DNA of 21,760 nucleotides from Promethearchaeota archaeon. Its GTDB lineage: Archaea; Asgardarchaeota; Lokiarchaeia; Sigynarchaeales; SOKP01. Below the pieces are notes generated by a model. The model saw only the letters and a list, made by a program, of their open reading frames with translations. It did not search any database and was not told where the DNA came from. How positions within the stretch are numbered: the stretch's first letter is position 1; every line of letters starts with the position of its first letter. The DNA is taken from positions 1-21,760 of the forward strand of contig SDNN01000026.1 of NCBI GenBank assembly GCA_004524425.1. Direction: 5' to 3'. A program made the translations under genes and the position numbers. Positions 1 to 6,451 of the stretch are shown piece after piece.

Positions 1-1
1 C

Positions 2-472
2 CGAAATGTAGAGAATTTCCAACAATTAGATGATGAATACTATAATGCCTTGATTAAATTCATCCAACAAAAAGAGATGCTCATTTCAGGGAAATATAAA
101 CAAATCTGTACCAATGAGCTCACTGCTTTTTATGATAAAAAATCTAGAGCCAATTTAGAGAAGATTATAGCCGAAAAGTTTGATAAAAAGAGCCGAGAAT
201 TCTTCACGGTGGGCCCCCTAGAGGAGGAAATAAAGAAAATCGCAAAAACAGCTGGGGCGGGTGAAGTAATAATTAAGAGAGCGGACGCTACTAATTTTTC
301 AAGCATTTCTGATAAGGCAAGATCGATAATTCAGGTCGGATTCAAATCAGATCAAGCTAAAACAATGGGAATAATTGAGGAATTAAAAAAATACATAGAA
401 TCAAAGGGCCATCAAGTGTGGGTAAATGAAAACATGGTGATTACAGATTTAAAATTACTCCCAGACAGTTGA
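2..472 (+). CDS. 3' part of an unrecognised protein (cut by window edge)
   Basis: The frame is open from base 2 with no stop before the TGA at 470-472, so the gene begins outside the window and 156 C-terminal residues are visible. The TTG at 50 is probably an internal codon, because the residues before it read as ordinary protein. The visible part is lysine- and glutamate-rich and mostly helical in its first two thirds. It is followed by a strand-helix-strand stretch (IIQVGF, then a helix ending in IESKGHQVWVNENMVITDLKL) that looks like a small alpha/beta domain. There are no cysteines apart from one near the start, no membrane segments and no motif that I recognise. It converges on the OsmC-family gene with a 15-base gap. 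Its function cannot be assigned from what is here. Confidence 0.75.
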   Translation, partial: RNVENFQQLDDEYYNALIKFIQQKEMLISGKYKQICTNELTAFYDKKSRANLEKIIAEKFDKKSREFFTVGPLEEEIKKIAKTAGAGEVIIKRADATNFSSISDKARSIIQVGFKSDQAKTMGIIEELKKYIESKGHQVWVNENMVITDLKLLPDS

Positions 473-487
473 TATTTTATATAATCT

Positions 488-1030
488 TTAGATTGTATTA
501 TAAACGATTTTACTTTTGAATTCATGAGATCTCAGTAAAGTGCCTCCTACGGGACATATTTCTTCTACTCGTTTTAAAACTTCCTCGATTTTTTCTGGTT
601 TTTCGCTTGAGTTAACATACCAAGTATGACTCATGTTAAAAAATCCCGGTGAAGGAGCTTCTTTAGTGGATAAGGCAGATCTCTTATCTAGTGTGGCTTC
701 TACTTTGACTTTTATTGAATCCACGTTTACTTCCGAGAAAGATAAATAAAGAAGTGCCGTGATTTCAAGGCAATTTGCATGAGTTGCTAATAATGATTGC
801 ATGGGAGATGGACATCCACTTTTTCCACCTAAATCTAACGGAGCATCGTTATGGATTGTTAGGTCGTTGATTGTGGATTTCACGTGCAGATTCTCAACTT
901 GTTCAGACTCGGCAACTAATCTTGATAAAAATAATTCGTCTCCCTTTTTAGTAAAGCCGAACTTTTCCATTTGCTTGAATCTTTCGATGTATGCGGTTAT
1001 GGATTCGTCATTTACTAATTTTTTGCTCAT
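488..1030 (-). CDS. OsmC/Ohr-family peroxiredoxin-like protein
   Basis: This 180-residue protein matches the OsmC/Ohr family, cytoplasmic thiol peroxidases that reduce organic hydroperoxides using two cysteines. The first reactive cysteine is Cys87 in the helix after PSPMQSLLATHANCLEI. The second is Cys159 in CPVGGTLL, the usual CPV motif. The strand-rich N-terminal half and the GGKSGCPSPMQ loop before the first helix are also typical. Cys73 is an additional cysteine in that loop. Family members are usually about 140-180 residues, so this one is full length. The ATG at 1030 lies in a 60-base divergent spacer shared with proS. The family is clear. Whether the substrate is an organic peroxide or another thiol reaction, as in some uncharacterised OsmC subfamilies, is not visible. 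Confidence 0.88.
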   Translation of the reverse strand: MSKKLVNDESITAYIERFKQMEKFGFTKKGDELFLSRLVAESEQVENLHVKSTINDLTIHNDAPLDLGGKSGCPSPMQSLLATHANCLEITALLYLSFSEVNVDSIKVKVEATLDKRSALSTKEAPSPGFFNMSHTWYVNSSEKPEKIEEVLKRVEEICPVGGTLLRSHEFKSKIVYNTI

Positions 1031-1090
1031 GAACGAATGAATTAAGAAAAAAATTAATAATTTTTGAAATATTCTATAAGATGAATTATC
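1031..1090. promoter_or_regulatory. Short divergent promoter region, OsmC-like gene / proS
   Basis: Sixty bases separate two divergent starts. The stretch is almost pure A/T, with an AATTAATAATTT segment at its centre that could serve as a TATA box in either direction. Leaders on both sides must be very short. No operator-like palindrome was seen. Confidence 0.35.
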
Positions 1091-2569
1091 ATGGCAAAAA
1101 AGAAGAAAAAAGAAGTACCTCTGACTGGAATTACGGTATCCAAGGAAAAAGATTTTTCTGCATGGTATACTGAGATAATAGAAAAAGCTGATCTTGCCGA
1201 TATTAGATATAATGTAAAAGGATTTGTGTGTTATAGACCTTGGGCCACCATAACCATTAGAAAAATGTATCGAAAATACGAGGATTTACTCGAAAAAAAT
1301 GATCATTTACCAGTTACAATGCCTTCCTTAATTCCTGAAAGTAATTTAATGTTGGAAGCGGAACACGTTGAGGGTTTTGCCCCAGAGGTATTCTGGGTCA
1401 CGGAAGCTGGAAGCTCTGGATCCTTTAATGAACGACTAGCTCTACGCCCAACCAGTGAGACTGCTTTATATCCCATGTATAGTTATTGGATTAGAAGCTA
1501 TAAAGATTTACCATTCAAGAGATATCAATCTTGTCAAGTTTGGCGATATGAAGGAAAGATGACCCGTCCATTCTTTAGAGGCAGAGAATTTCATTGGATT
1601 GAAGCCCATGATGTTTTTTCTTCAGAAGAAAATGCCATGAAGCAAGTACAGGAAGACATGGAAATGACTTATCAGATGCTTCAAGATGAGTTTGCCATTC
1701 CCATCATCTTTTTTGAAAGACCACAATGGGATAAATTTAGTGGAGCGATCAACACGTATGCAGCGGATGCCCTCATGGGCTCAGGTAAAGTGCTTCAATT
1801 GCCATCTACCCACTATCTTGGACAAAATTTCTCAAAACCATTTGATGTTAAATTTGTTGACGCTGATGGCGAGGAGAAATACGGATATCAAACGTGTTAT
1901 GGTCCTGCAATTAGCAGGATTTATGGAGCAATGATTGCATATTTGGGCGATGATAAAGGATTAATTCTTCCTTTCGATTTAGCTCCAGTTCAAATCGCAA
2001 TTGTACCCATAATCGTAAAAGGCAAGGAGAAACAAGTTTTAGATAAATGTAAGCAAATATATGAAAAAATTACAGGGAGATATTCCGTTAAATTAGATGA
2101 TTCTGAAGATACTCCAGGGAGCAAGTTCTATTATTGGGAAATGAAAGGAGTGCCCATTAGAATTGAAATCGGGCCAAGAGATATTCAAAAGAAGCAAGTA
2201 GTCATGGTAAAACGACATGATGGACAAAAATACTTCGTACCCGAAACTGAATTAGAAGAAAAAATTGATGAAATAGCGAACAATTACACTAAGGAGATCA
2301 AAAAGAAAAAATTGTTAGATTTTGAAGATCAAATCGAGCTTTGTTATGAACGAGATGCTGCCAAAGAAGCGATTGAAAACGGAAAAATTGTTTGTTGCGG
2401 TTTTTGCTCAATTGACATGAAAGCATACAGATGTGCTGAGGTAGTTGAAAAAGAAATTGGTGGATTCGTTAGAGGGAAACGAGTAGATGAGGAGAAACAT
2501 GAGTTTGCAAGTTGTATTGTCTGCGGTGAGCCTGCCACTTGTACCGTTTACATCGCAAAAAGTTATTAA
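1091..2569 (+). CDS. proS: Prolyl-tRNA synthetase, archaeal/eukaryotic type
   Basis: This class II synthetase charges tRNA-Pro with proline using ATP. The 492-residue length, absence of a bacterial editing insertion and presence of a C-terminal zinc-binding domain mark it as the archaeal/eukaryotic type. The proline/ATP site is visible as RPTSETALY (119-127), the motif 2 region around RYEGKMTRPFFRGREFHWIEAHD (in pieces from 152 to 174), HYLGQNFSKPFDVKF (241-255) and the GPRDIQKKQVVMVKRHDG anticodon-domain segment (361-378). The zinc domain has two CxxC pairs, CGFC (436-439) and CIVC (475-478). The chain ends in the conserved ...YIAKSY with a terminal tyrosine. The lysine-rich N-terminus MAKKKKKE and the ATG at 1091 fit the family. 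It is a single housekeeping gene with its own promoter. Confidence 0.97.
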   Translation: MAKKKKKEVPLTGITVSKEKDFSAWYTEIIEKADLADIRYNVKGFVCYRPWATITIRKMYRKYEDLLEKNDHLPVTMPSLIPESNLMLEAEHVEGFAPEVFWVTEAGSSGSFNERLALRPTSETALYPMYSYWIRSYKDLPFKRYQSCQVWRYEGKMTRPFFRGREFHWIEAHDVFSSEENAMKQVQEDMEMTYQMLQDEFAIPIIFFERPQWDKFSGAINTYAADALMGSGKVLQLPSTHYLGQNFSKPFDVKFVDADGEEKYGYQTCYGPAISRIYGAMIAYLGDDKGLILPFDLAPVQIAIVPIIVKGKEKQVLDKCKQIYEKITGRYSVKLDDSEDTPGSKFYYWEMKGVPIRIEIGPRDIQKKQVVMVKRHDGQKYFVPETELEEKIDEIANNYTKEIKKKKLLDFEDQIELCYERDAAKEAIENGKIVCCGFCSIDMKAYRCAEVVEKEIGGFVRGKRVDEEKHEFASCIVCGEPATCTVYIAKSY

Positions 2570-2580
2570 ATATATATTTT

Positions 2581-2700
2581 TTGGACGAGGAGAAATTTGA
2601 AATTTATCGAGAAGTGGAATATTCTAATGAAATCATTGAAGTTCGCTTTATTTCAAAAAATTTATTGAAAATCACTTTAAATCTCCAATTTTTGAGTTAA
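2581..2700 (+). CDS. Possible 39-codon ORF or coding remnant
   Basis: Directly after proS a frame beginning with TTG at 2581 runs 39 codons to TAA at 2698-2700. The peptide reads like alternating beta strands (KFEIYREVEYSN, then EIIEVRFISKNLLKITLNL) and not like random A/T translation. A TATA-like ATATATTTT lies only a few bases before it. There is no clear ribosome-binding site. It could be a small gene, the remnant of a lost gene, or chance. This is the first part of a 357-base gene-poor stretch (2570-2926), the remainder of which is repeat copy 1. Confidence 0.2.
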   Translation: MDEEKFEIYREVEYSNEIIEVRFISKNLLKITLNLQFLS

Positions 2701-2740
2701 ATTTAGACTTTTAAAGGTACTAAAAGAAAGGATTCAATTG

Positions 2741-2900
2741 GAATATATAAATGCATTAGGACCAAAATTCTACAAGTACTTTTAGTTTTAAAGAAATTCA
2801 ATAAGTAGAATCTACCTAAATCAAGTAATAAGAATGGAAACTAAATTTTTTTATAGTAAATAATTAAAACAAATACTTATTTAACTTAAAAATAAAAAAA
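2741..2900. repeat. Long direct repeat, copy 1
   Basis: The first 34 bases (2741-2774) match 4631-4664 exactly. The similarity then continues at a constant 1,890-base offset, roughly 80% identical by eye, with a single one-base gap near the end. The repeat opens with a TATA-like box (ATATATAA at 2743-2750). It ends just before the 3' end of the surface repeat gene. Copy 2 lies on the other side of that gene, in the same orientation. No third copy was noticed in the window. Confidence 0.85.
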
Positions 2901-2926
2901 TAGAGGTATAAAAAAAGTAAGATTAA

Positions 2927-4570
2927 TTAATTTCTTTTTAGTTTAGTAAATAACTTTTTCTTCCATGCGATTATTACCATAACGCAACCAGCAACAATAG
3001 AAATTCCGAGCATGACGAGAAGGATCGTGGGATCATCCGGAGGTTTCTTTCCATTACCATTACCGTCATCACCGCCACCGCCACCAATATTGCCATCTGG
3101 AATATAAATTGACCATTGCCTTGTACCCGTTGAATTTATTCTTTGAGCGTAAATGTCGGTATACGGTTCATTTCTACTATCCGTCCAAGTTATTATCGCT
3201 CCTTCAGCACCATCGCTACAGATTTCAGGATCGAATGAATTAATACTCTCTGTGCAAACTACTGCACCATTAGAATCCCATTTTGTTTCTCCAGTGGAAT
3301 TAATTCTTTGAGCATAAATATCTGAAAGGGGATACTCATCAGTTCTAAAATCAGTCCAAGTAATGATCGCACCTCCAGCCCCATCACTGCACATTTCCAA
3401 ATAATTGCGGTGATAACATCCCGTGCAAATGGCTACACCATCAGTATTCCATTCTAAATCTCCAGTAGAATTTATTCTTTGAATAAAAATATCAGAATAG
3501 GGACTTCCCATATTTCTATAATCTATCCAAGTAATGATTGCGCCTTCGTTTCCATCACTACAAATTTTTGGCTCTATTTGTGCTTCAGAATGGCTACATA
3601 TACTTGAGCCATTATCACCCCATAAACATGCTCCAGCAGCATTTATTCTTTGAGCATAGATATCAGAATTATCTCTTTCATCTTTCCATGCTATTATTGC
3701 ACCCCCAGCCCCATCACAGCAGATCTGAAGCTCTTCTTGATTATTACTGGCGTTACAAACTGTAATCCCATCAGGAGTCCATAAAACATTTCCACTGGAG
3801 TCAATTCTTTGCGCATAAATGTCCGATCCAGAGATTCCAGAAGTTCTCTGATCAATCCAAGCAATGACCGCACCTCCTGCATTATCACTACAAATTAATG
3901 GTGTGCTCTGAGAACCAGAATAAGTGCATATGGGAATACCATTAATTTCTGTACCCCACCGAAGAACGCCATTAGAATCAATTCTTTGCGCATAAATATC
4001 CCCATCCGAAGTAGCAATTATTGCTCCTTCAGCACCATCACTGCAGAGTTTATAACTATCTTGAATCGCAAGTCCTATTAACTCACCATTAATTGTCCAT
4101 TTTAATTGTCCTGATCGGTTCACTCGTTGAGCATATTTTCCTGAGCCTATTATATCATCATCTTCCCAATATATAATCGCGCCTCCAGCCTCATCGCTGA
4201 TCATTTGAATACCAAATTGATTTTCATCCTTCTCGGTTATTGATTCTCCATCAGAATTCCATTTAATTCCTCCAGTACCATTAATTTTTTGAGCGTATAT
4301 GTCAAGCTCGCTAACTTCATAATTTCTTTGATCTGACCAAGTGATTATCGCACCTCCATCTCCATCACTGCAGATCCTAGGCCAATTTTGATGTCTTGTA
4401 GCTTTACATATAGGTATGCCACTATGATCTAATAATGAACCTCTTAAGCTGGGATTACTATTCTCATTAGTATCAGTAGCCACAATTGCATTCTTTTCAA
4501 TAAATACTGAACATGTCAGAAGAAAACCTATTAGAATCATAAACAATCTCAATTTAGAATAATTCTTCAC
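2927..4570 (-). CDS. Cell-surface protein of eight propeller-like repeats with C-terminal anchor
   Basis: This 547-residue protein starts with a signal peptide-like segment (basic start, hydrophobic residues about 8-23). Eight repeats of about 47-58 residues follow, from residue 51 to about 490. Each has the pattern CSDGxGGAIITWxDxR, then DIYAQRINSTG, then W, then GxxIC. A glycine/aspartate-rich linker (496-513) leads to a transmembrane helix (about 515-536) and a basic tail KKKLFTKLKRN, so the repeats should face outside. Many NST/NGT sequons and paired cysteines at repeat junctions suit an exported, possibly glycosylated and disulfide-bonded protein. Eight repeats of this size suggest an eight-bladed beta-propeller, which is inference. 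Repeats 2 and 3 are the most degenerate and lack some cysteines. The ligand is unknown. The gene sits alone between two copies of a direct repeat and is divergent from the calmodulin-like gene. Confidence 0.85.
   Translation of the reverse strand: MKNYSKLRLFMILIGFLLTCSVFIEKNAIVATDTNENSNPSLRGSLLDHSGIPICKATRHQNWPRICSDGDGGAIITWSDQRNYEVSELDIYAQKINGTGGIKWNSDGESITEKDENQFGIQMISDEAGGAIIYWEDDDIIGSGKYAQRVNRSGQLKWTINGELIGLAIQDSYKLCSDGAEGAIIATSDGDIYAQRIDSNGVLRWGTEINGIPICTYSGSQSTPLICSDNAGGAVIAWIDQRTSGISGSDIYAQRIDSSGNVLWTPDGITVCNASNNQEELQICCDGAGGAIIAWKDERDNSDIYAQRINAAGACLWGDNGSSICSHSEAQIEPKICSDGNEGAIITWIDYRNMGSPYSDIFIQRINSTGDLEWNTDGVAICTGCYHRNYLEMCSDGAGGAIITWTDFRTDEYPLSDIYAQRINSTGETKWDSNGAVVCTESINSFDPEICSDGAEGAIITWTDSRNEPYTDIYAQRINSTGTRQWSIYIPDGNIGGGGGDDGNGNGKKPPDDPTILLVMLGISIVAGCVMVIIAWKKKLFTKLKRN
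3101..4420 (-). repeat. Eight internal coding repeats, spacing about 141-177 bases
   Basis: The DNA encoding each DIYAQRI motif recurs as a variant of the plus-strand sequence ATTCTTTGAGCATAAATATC near 3139, 3304, 3475, 3646, 3805, 3982, 4123 and 4285. The spacings differ by multiples of three, consistent with in-frame growth by duplication followed by loop length change. The best preserved units are the last three before the membrane anchor. Confidence 0.8.
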
Positions 4571-4630
4571 AATTTTTCACTACATGATTTTTAATTTATT
4601 ATTAGATTTCTATGAGAATCTATTTCAAAT

Positions 4631-4791
4631 GAATATATAAATGCATTAGGACCAAAATTCTACACGAACTTTTGTTTTTACAGAAGTACAAGATTTAGAA
4701 TCTATCTAAAACAAGTAGTAAAAATTGATACTCGATTTTTTTTAGTCTAAATAATTAAAATAAATATTTATTTACTATAAAAATAAAAAAA
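4631..4791. repeat. Long direct repeat, copy 2, upstream of the calmodulin-like gene
   Basis: This is the second copy of the element at 2741-2900, beginning with the same exact 34 bases (4631-4664), which contain a TATA-like ATATATAA. It ends 35 bases before the GTG of the four-EF-hand gene and lies in the spacer between that gene and the divergent surface protein. Here it could act as promoter and leader for the EF-hand gene. Alternatively it could be a small transcribed element with its own promoter. Confidence 0.85.
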
Positions 4792-4826
4792 AATTAACTT
4801 GATTTTATCTAAATAGTATAAATAGT

Positions 4827-5297
4827 GTGCAAAAAATGCCTTTAGATATTGAAGATAATGAATTACACCAAATAAGAGATGCTTTCAAAACGTTTGATAA
4901 AGATGGAAATTCAAGGATAGAGATAGATGAGTTAGAAAATGTTTATCATGCTCTTGGCAGAGATTTTACACAAGAAGATCTTAAGGAAATGATAAATGCA
5001 GTCGATTTAAACAATGATGGATATATCACTTTTCATGAGTTCTTAAATTTATATAAGAAAAAAGTAATTTTTGATGCTAACGAAGAAAAACTGAGGCAAG
5101 CTTTCAAAATTTGTGATTGTGATGATAATGGATATGTTACCATAGATGAGTTAAGACGCATCATGATAGAAGTGGGAGAAAATCTTACTCATGAGCAGAT
5201 TAAATCAATAGTAAAGGAGGTGGATTTAGACGGTGATGATAAAATAAACTTTGAAGAATTCATAAGACTAATGAAAAATCAGCACTTTAATACATGA
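4827..5297 (+). CDS. Calmodulin-like protein with four EF-hands
   Basis: This 156-residue protein is built almost entirely of two EF-hand pairs. Twelve-residue calcium loops occupy 24-35 (DKDGNSRIEIDE), 60-71 (DLNNDGYITFHE), 97-108 (DCDDNGYVTIDE) and 133-144 (DLDGDDKINFEE). All have Asp/Asn/Asp at loop positions 1, 3 and 5 and Glu at 12, so all four should bind calcium. Loop starts are 36, 37 and 36 residues apart, exactly as in eukaryotic calmodulin. The protein aligns to human calmodulin, recalled from memory, without gaps at about 40% identity. There is no signal peptide, so it is probably cytosolic. The annotated start is GTG at 4827; an in-frame ATG three codons later (4836) is an equally good start. 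The repeat copy just upstream probably carries the promoter. The target protein is unknown. Confidence 0.93.
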   Translation: MQKMPLDIEDNELHQIRDAFKTFDKDGNSRIEIDELENVYHALGRDFTQEDLKEMINAVDLNNDGYITFHEFLNLYKKKVIFDANEEKLRQAFKICDCDDNGYVTIDELRRIMIEVGENLTHEQIKSIVKEVDLDGDDKINFEEFIRLMKNQHFNT

Positions 5298-5335
5298 AAT
5301 TATTTTAATAATTTAGGATTTGATAAAATGAATAA

Positions 5336-5512
5336 TCATGAGGGAAATTTGGGAGGAGGTGTGAATTTCGGTTTTTTTTCTTCTTTTTTTATGAAATCTT
5401 TTAAATTTCCTCTATGATTACAAGATAAACATTGATAAATTTCGGGAGGAAACCGACTTATGATTTTAGGCTCTTCTTGACTGCCACATTCGGGACATGC
5501 ATAGTCTGGAAT
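5336..5512 (-). CDS. Small zinc-ribbon protein, non-standard or frameshifted start
   Basis: On the minus strand 58 codons read through to the TGA at 5336-5338. The peptide has two CxxC knuckles: YACPECGSQEEPK (Cys6, Cys9) and YQCLSCNHRGN (Cys28, Cys31). This is a classic zinc ribbon of about 35 residues with a lysine- and proline-rich tail. No ATG, GTG or TTG lies in frame. The frame opens at ATT (5512-5510), preceded at eight bases by a strong ribosome-binding sequence GAGGTG (5526-5521). Alternatively a GTG at 5523-5521 would give MVKKIPDYACPEC if one extra A were present in the A6 run just after it, which suggests a homopolymer frameshift. Its 3' end overlaps the T-rich zone after the EF-hand gene. 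The function is unknown; nucleic-acid or protein binding is typical of such ribbons. Confidence 0.6.
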   Translation of the reverse strand: MPDYACPECGSQEEPKIISRFPPEIYQCLSCNHRGNLKDFIKKEEKKPKFTPPPKFPS

Positions 5513-5567
5513 TTTTTAACCACCTCTTTTTAATCAAATTATATCATAACTATTCCAAGAAAATTAC

Positions 5568-5583
5568 TAAGTACTAGTACTTA
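5568..5583. promoter_or_regulatory. Perfect 16-bp palindrome, possible operator
   Basis: TAAGTACTAGTACTTA is a perfect inverted repeat in the divergent spacer between the zinc-ribbon gene (start about 5512, minus) and the longin-like gene (start 5781, plus). It lies about 55 bases upstream of the zinc-ribbon start and behind a TATA-like ATATAATTT on the minus strand. This fits a dimeric repressor site, but no regulator can be named. Confidence 0.35.
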
Positions 5584-5780
5584 TTATTTGGTTTTCTTTT
5601 AATTAAAATCATTCTTATTCATTTGTATCTTATAAAATTGAGTAAACTGAGAGAATTTAAATAGGCATAACTTAGAGAAACATGTGAGTTATATCGCAAC
5701 AGATTGACAAAAAAATCACTGATCATTTTAAACATGAATTATTTTATCAGTTAAAAAAGAATGACGGTGAATCGACAAGC

Positions 5781-6353
5781 ATGACTACTCCATCTTCAAA
5801 ATTTGTAAAATCAATGAGACGAGGAGAATTAATCGACAAAGATAATTTTGAAAATTCACTTAAAATAGAAAATTCACCTTTCTTAGGTTGTTTCATTGCT
5901 GATAGAGATGGGAAGACCTTAGTAAAGTTTGAAATTTTTCCAGGAGCCCTTGAGTCCTTTTTAAAAATTGGATGCTCCGAACAAAGAAAAAAGTATTTTG
6001 ATATTGAATTAATCCCCATGTTTATTAGTGCTTTAGAAAAATTTTCGCAAGAAATCAATATCAAGGAATTATCGAAATTCAAGTTAGAAGGCATGAACAT
6101 TAAATTGCACGTCATTTTTGAATTTGATAACTTTTCGATTATATTTTTTCTAAAACCTGAAGTAAATATTAAATTAGTCGAAGAGAAAATTAAAAATTAT
6201 TTCACTTATTTATTCAAGGTGTATAAGGAAGACTTCAATAGTTCTCTGAAAATCTATTCTTTAGCTTTTATTTCTCATTTAGAACTCCTTGGTCAATTAT
6301 GGTTAGAGGAATTAAACGAGACTTATACAAGTTTAATTTCTAAAAAATCATAA
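5781..6353 (+). CDS. Probable longin/roadblock-like domain protein
   Basis: This 190-residue protein has no membrane segment or catalytic motif. The pattern from residue 33 is strand-turn-strand (FLGCFIADRDGKTLVKFEIF), a helix (77-92), two strands (105-125, ending HVIFEFDNFSIIFFLKPE) and a long helix (129-150). It resembles the longin/roadblock-type small alpha/beta folds that are abundant in Asgard archaea, where they are often linked to small GTPases. This is a fold-level guess from pattern. The ATG at 5781 is supported by GGTGA ten bases upstream (5766-5770). The frame stays open for a further 31 codons upstream without a normal start. A TATA-like TTTAAATA lies at 5656-5663, giving a leader of roughly 100 bases. 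The last 30 residues form an amphipathic helix. Confidence 0.75.
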   Translation: MTTPSSKFVKSMRRGELIDKDNFENSLKIENSPFLGCFIADRDGKTLVKFEIFPGALESFLKIGCSEQRKKYFDIELIPMFISALEKFSQEINIKELSKFKLEGMNIKLHVIFEFDNFSIIFFLKPEVNIKLVEEKIKNYFTYLFKVYKEDFNSSLKIYSLAFISHLELLGQLWLEELNETYTSLISKKS

Positions 6354-6451
6354 TCTGGAAAATCGAAACAAAACGAGTTTTTCTAACCACTTATATCTCA
6401 AGCAGAAAAAATTTAAGAATAGAGAAGCTTTATGTAATTTTAATTCCTAAA

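Noticed and set aside
1686..1934. 82-codon plus-strand frame within proS
   Set aside because: It is an out-of-frame shadow of a strongly conserved synthetase with no start signals of its own.
3101..4420. Regular repeats as a CRISPR array or satellite
   Set aside because: The repeats are in frame, code for conserved residues and vary at synonymous and loop positions, so they are protein repeats.
5297..5314. Hairpin terminator after the EF-hand gene (AAATTATT/AATAATTT)
   Set aside because: The stem is A/T only with a two-base loop, too weak to count. The T-rich run at 5372-5390 is a better candidate but is also the lysine-coding tail of the zinc-ribbon gene on the other strand.
5682..5781. 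UGA at 5685-5687 as a selenocysteine codon in a longer longin-like protein
   Set aside because: Lokiarchaea can encode selenocysteine, but a Sec codon directly after the initiator with no visible redox context or SECIS-like hairpin is not credible.
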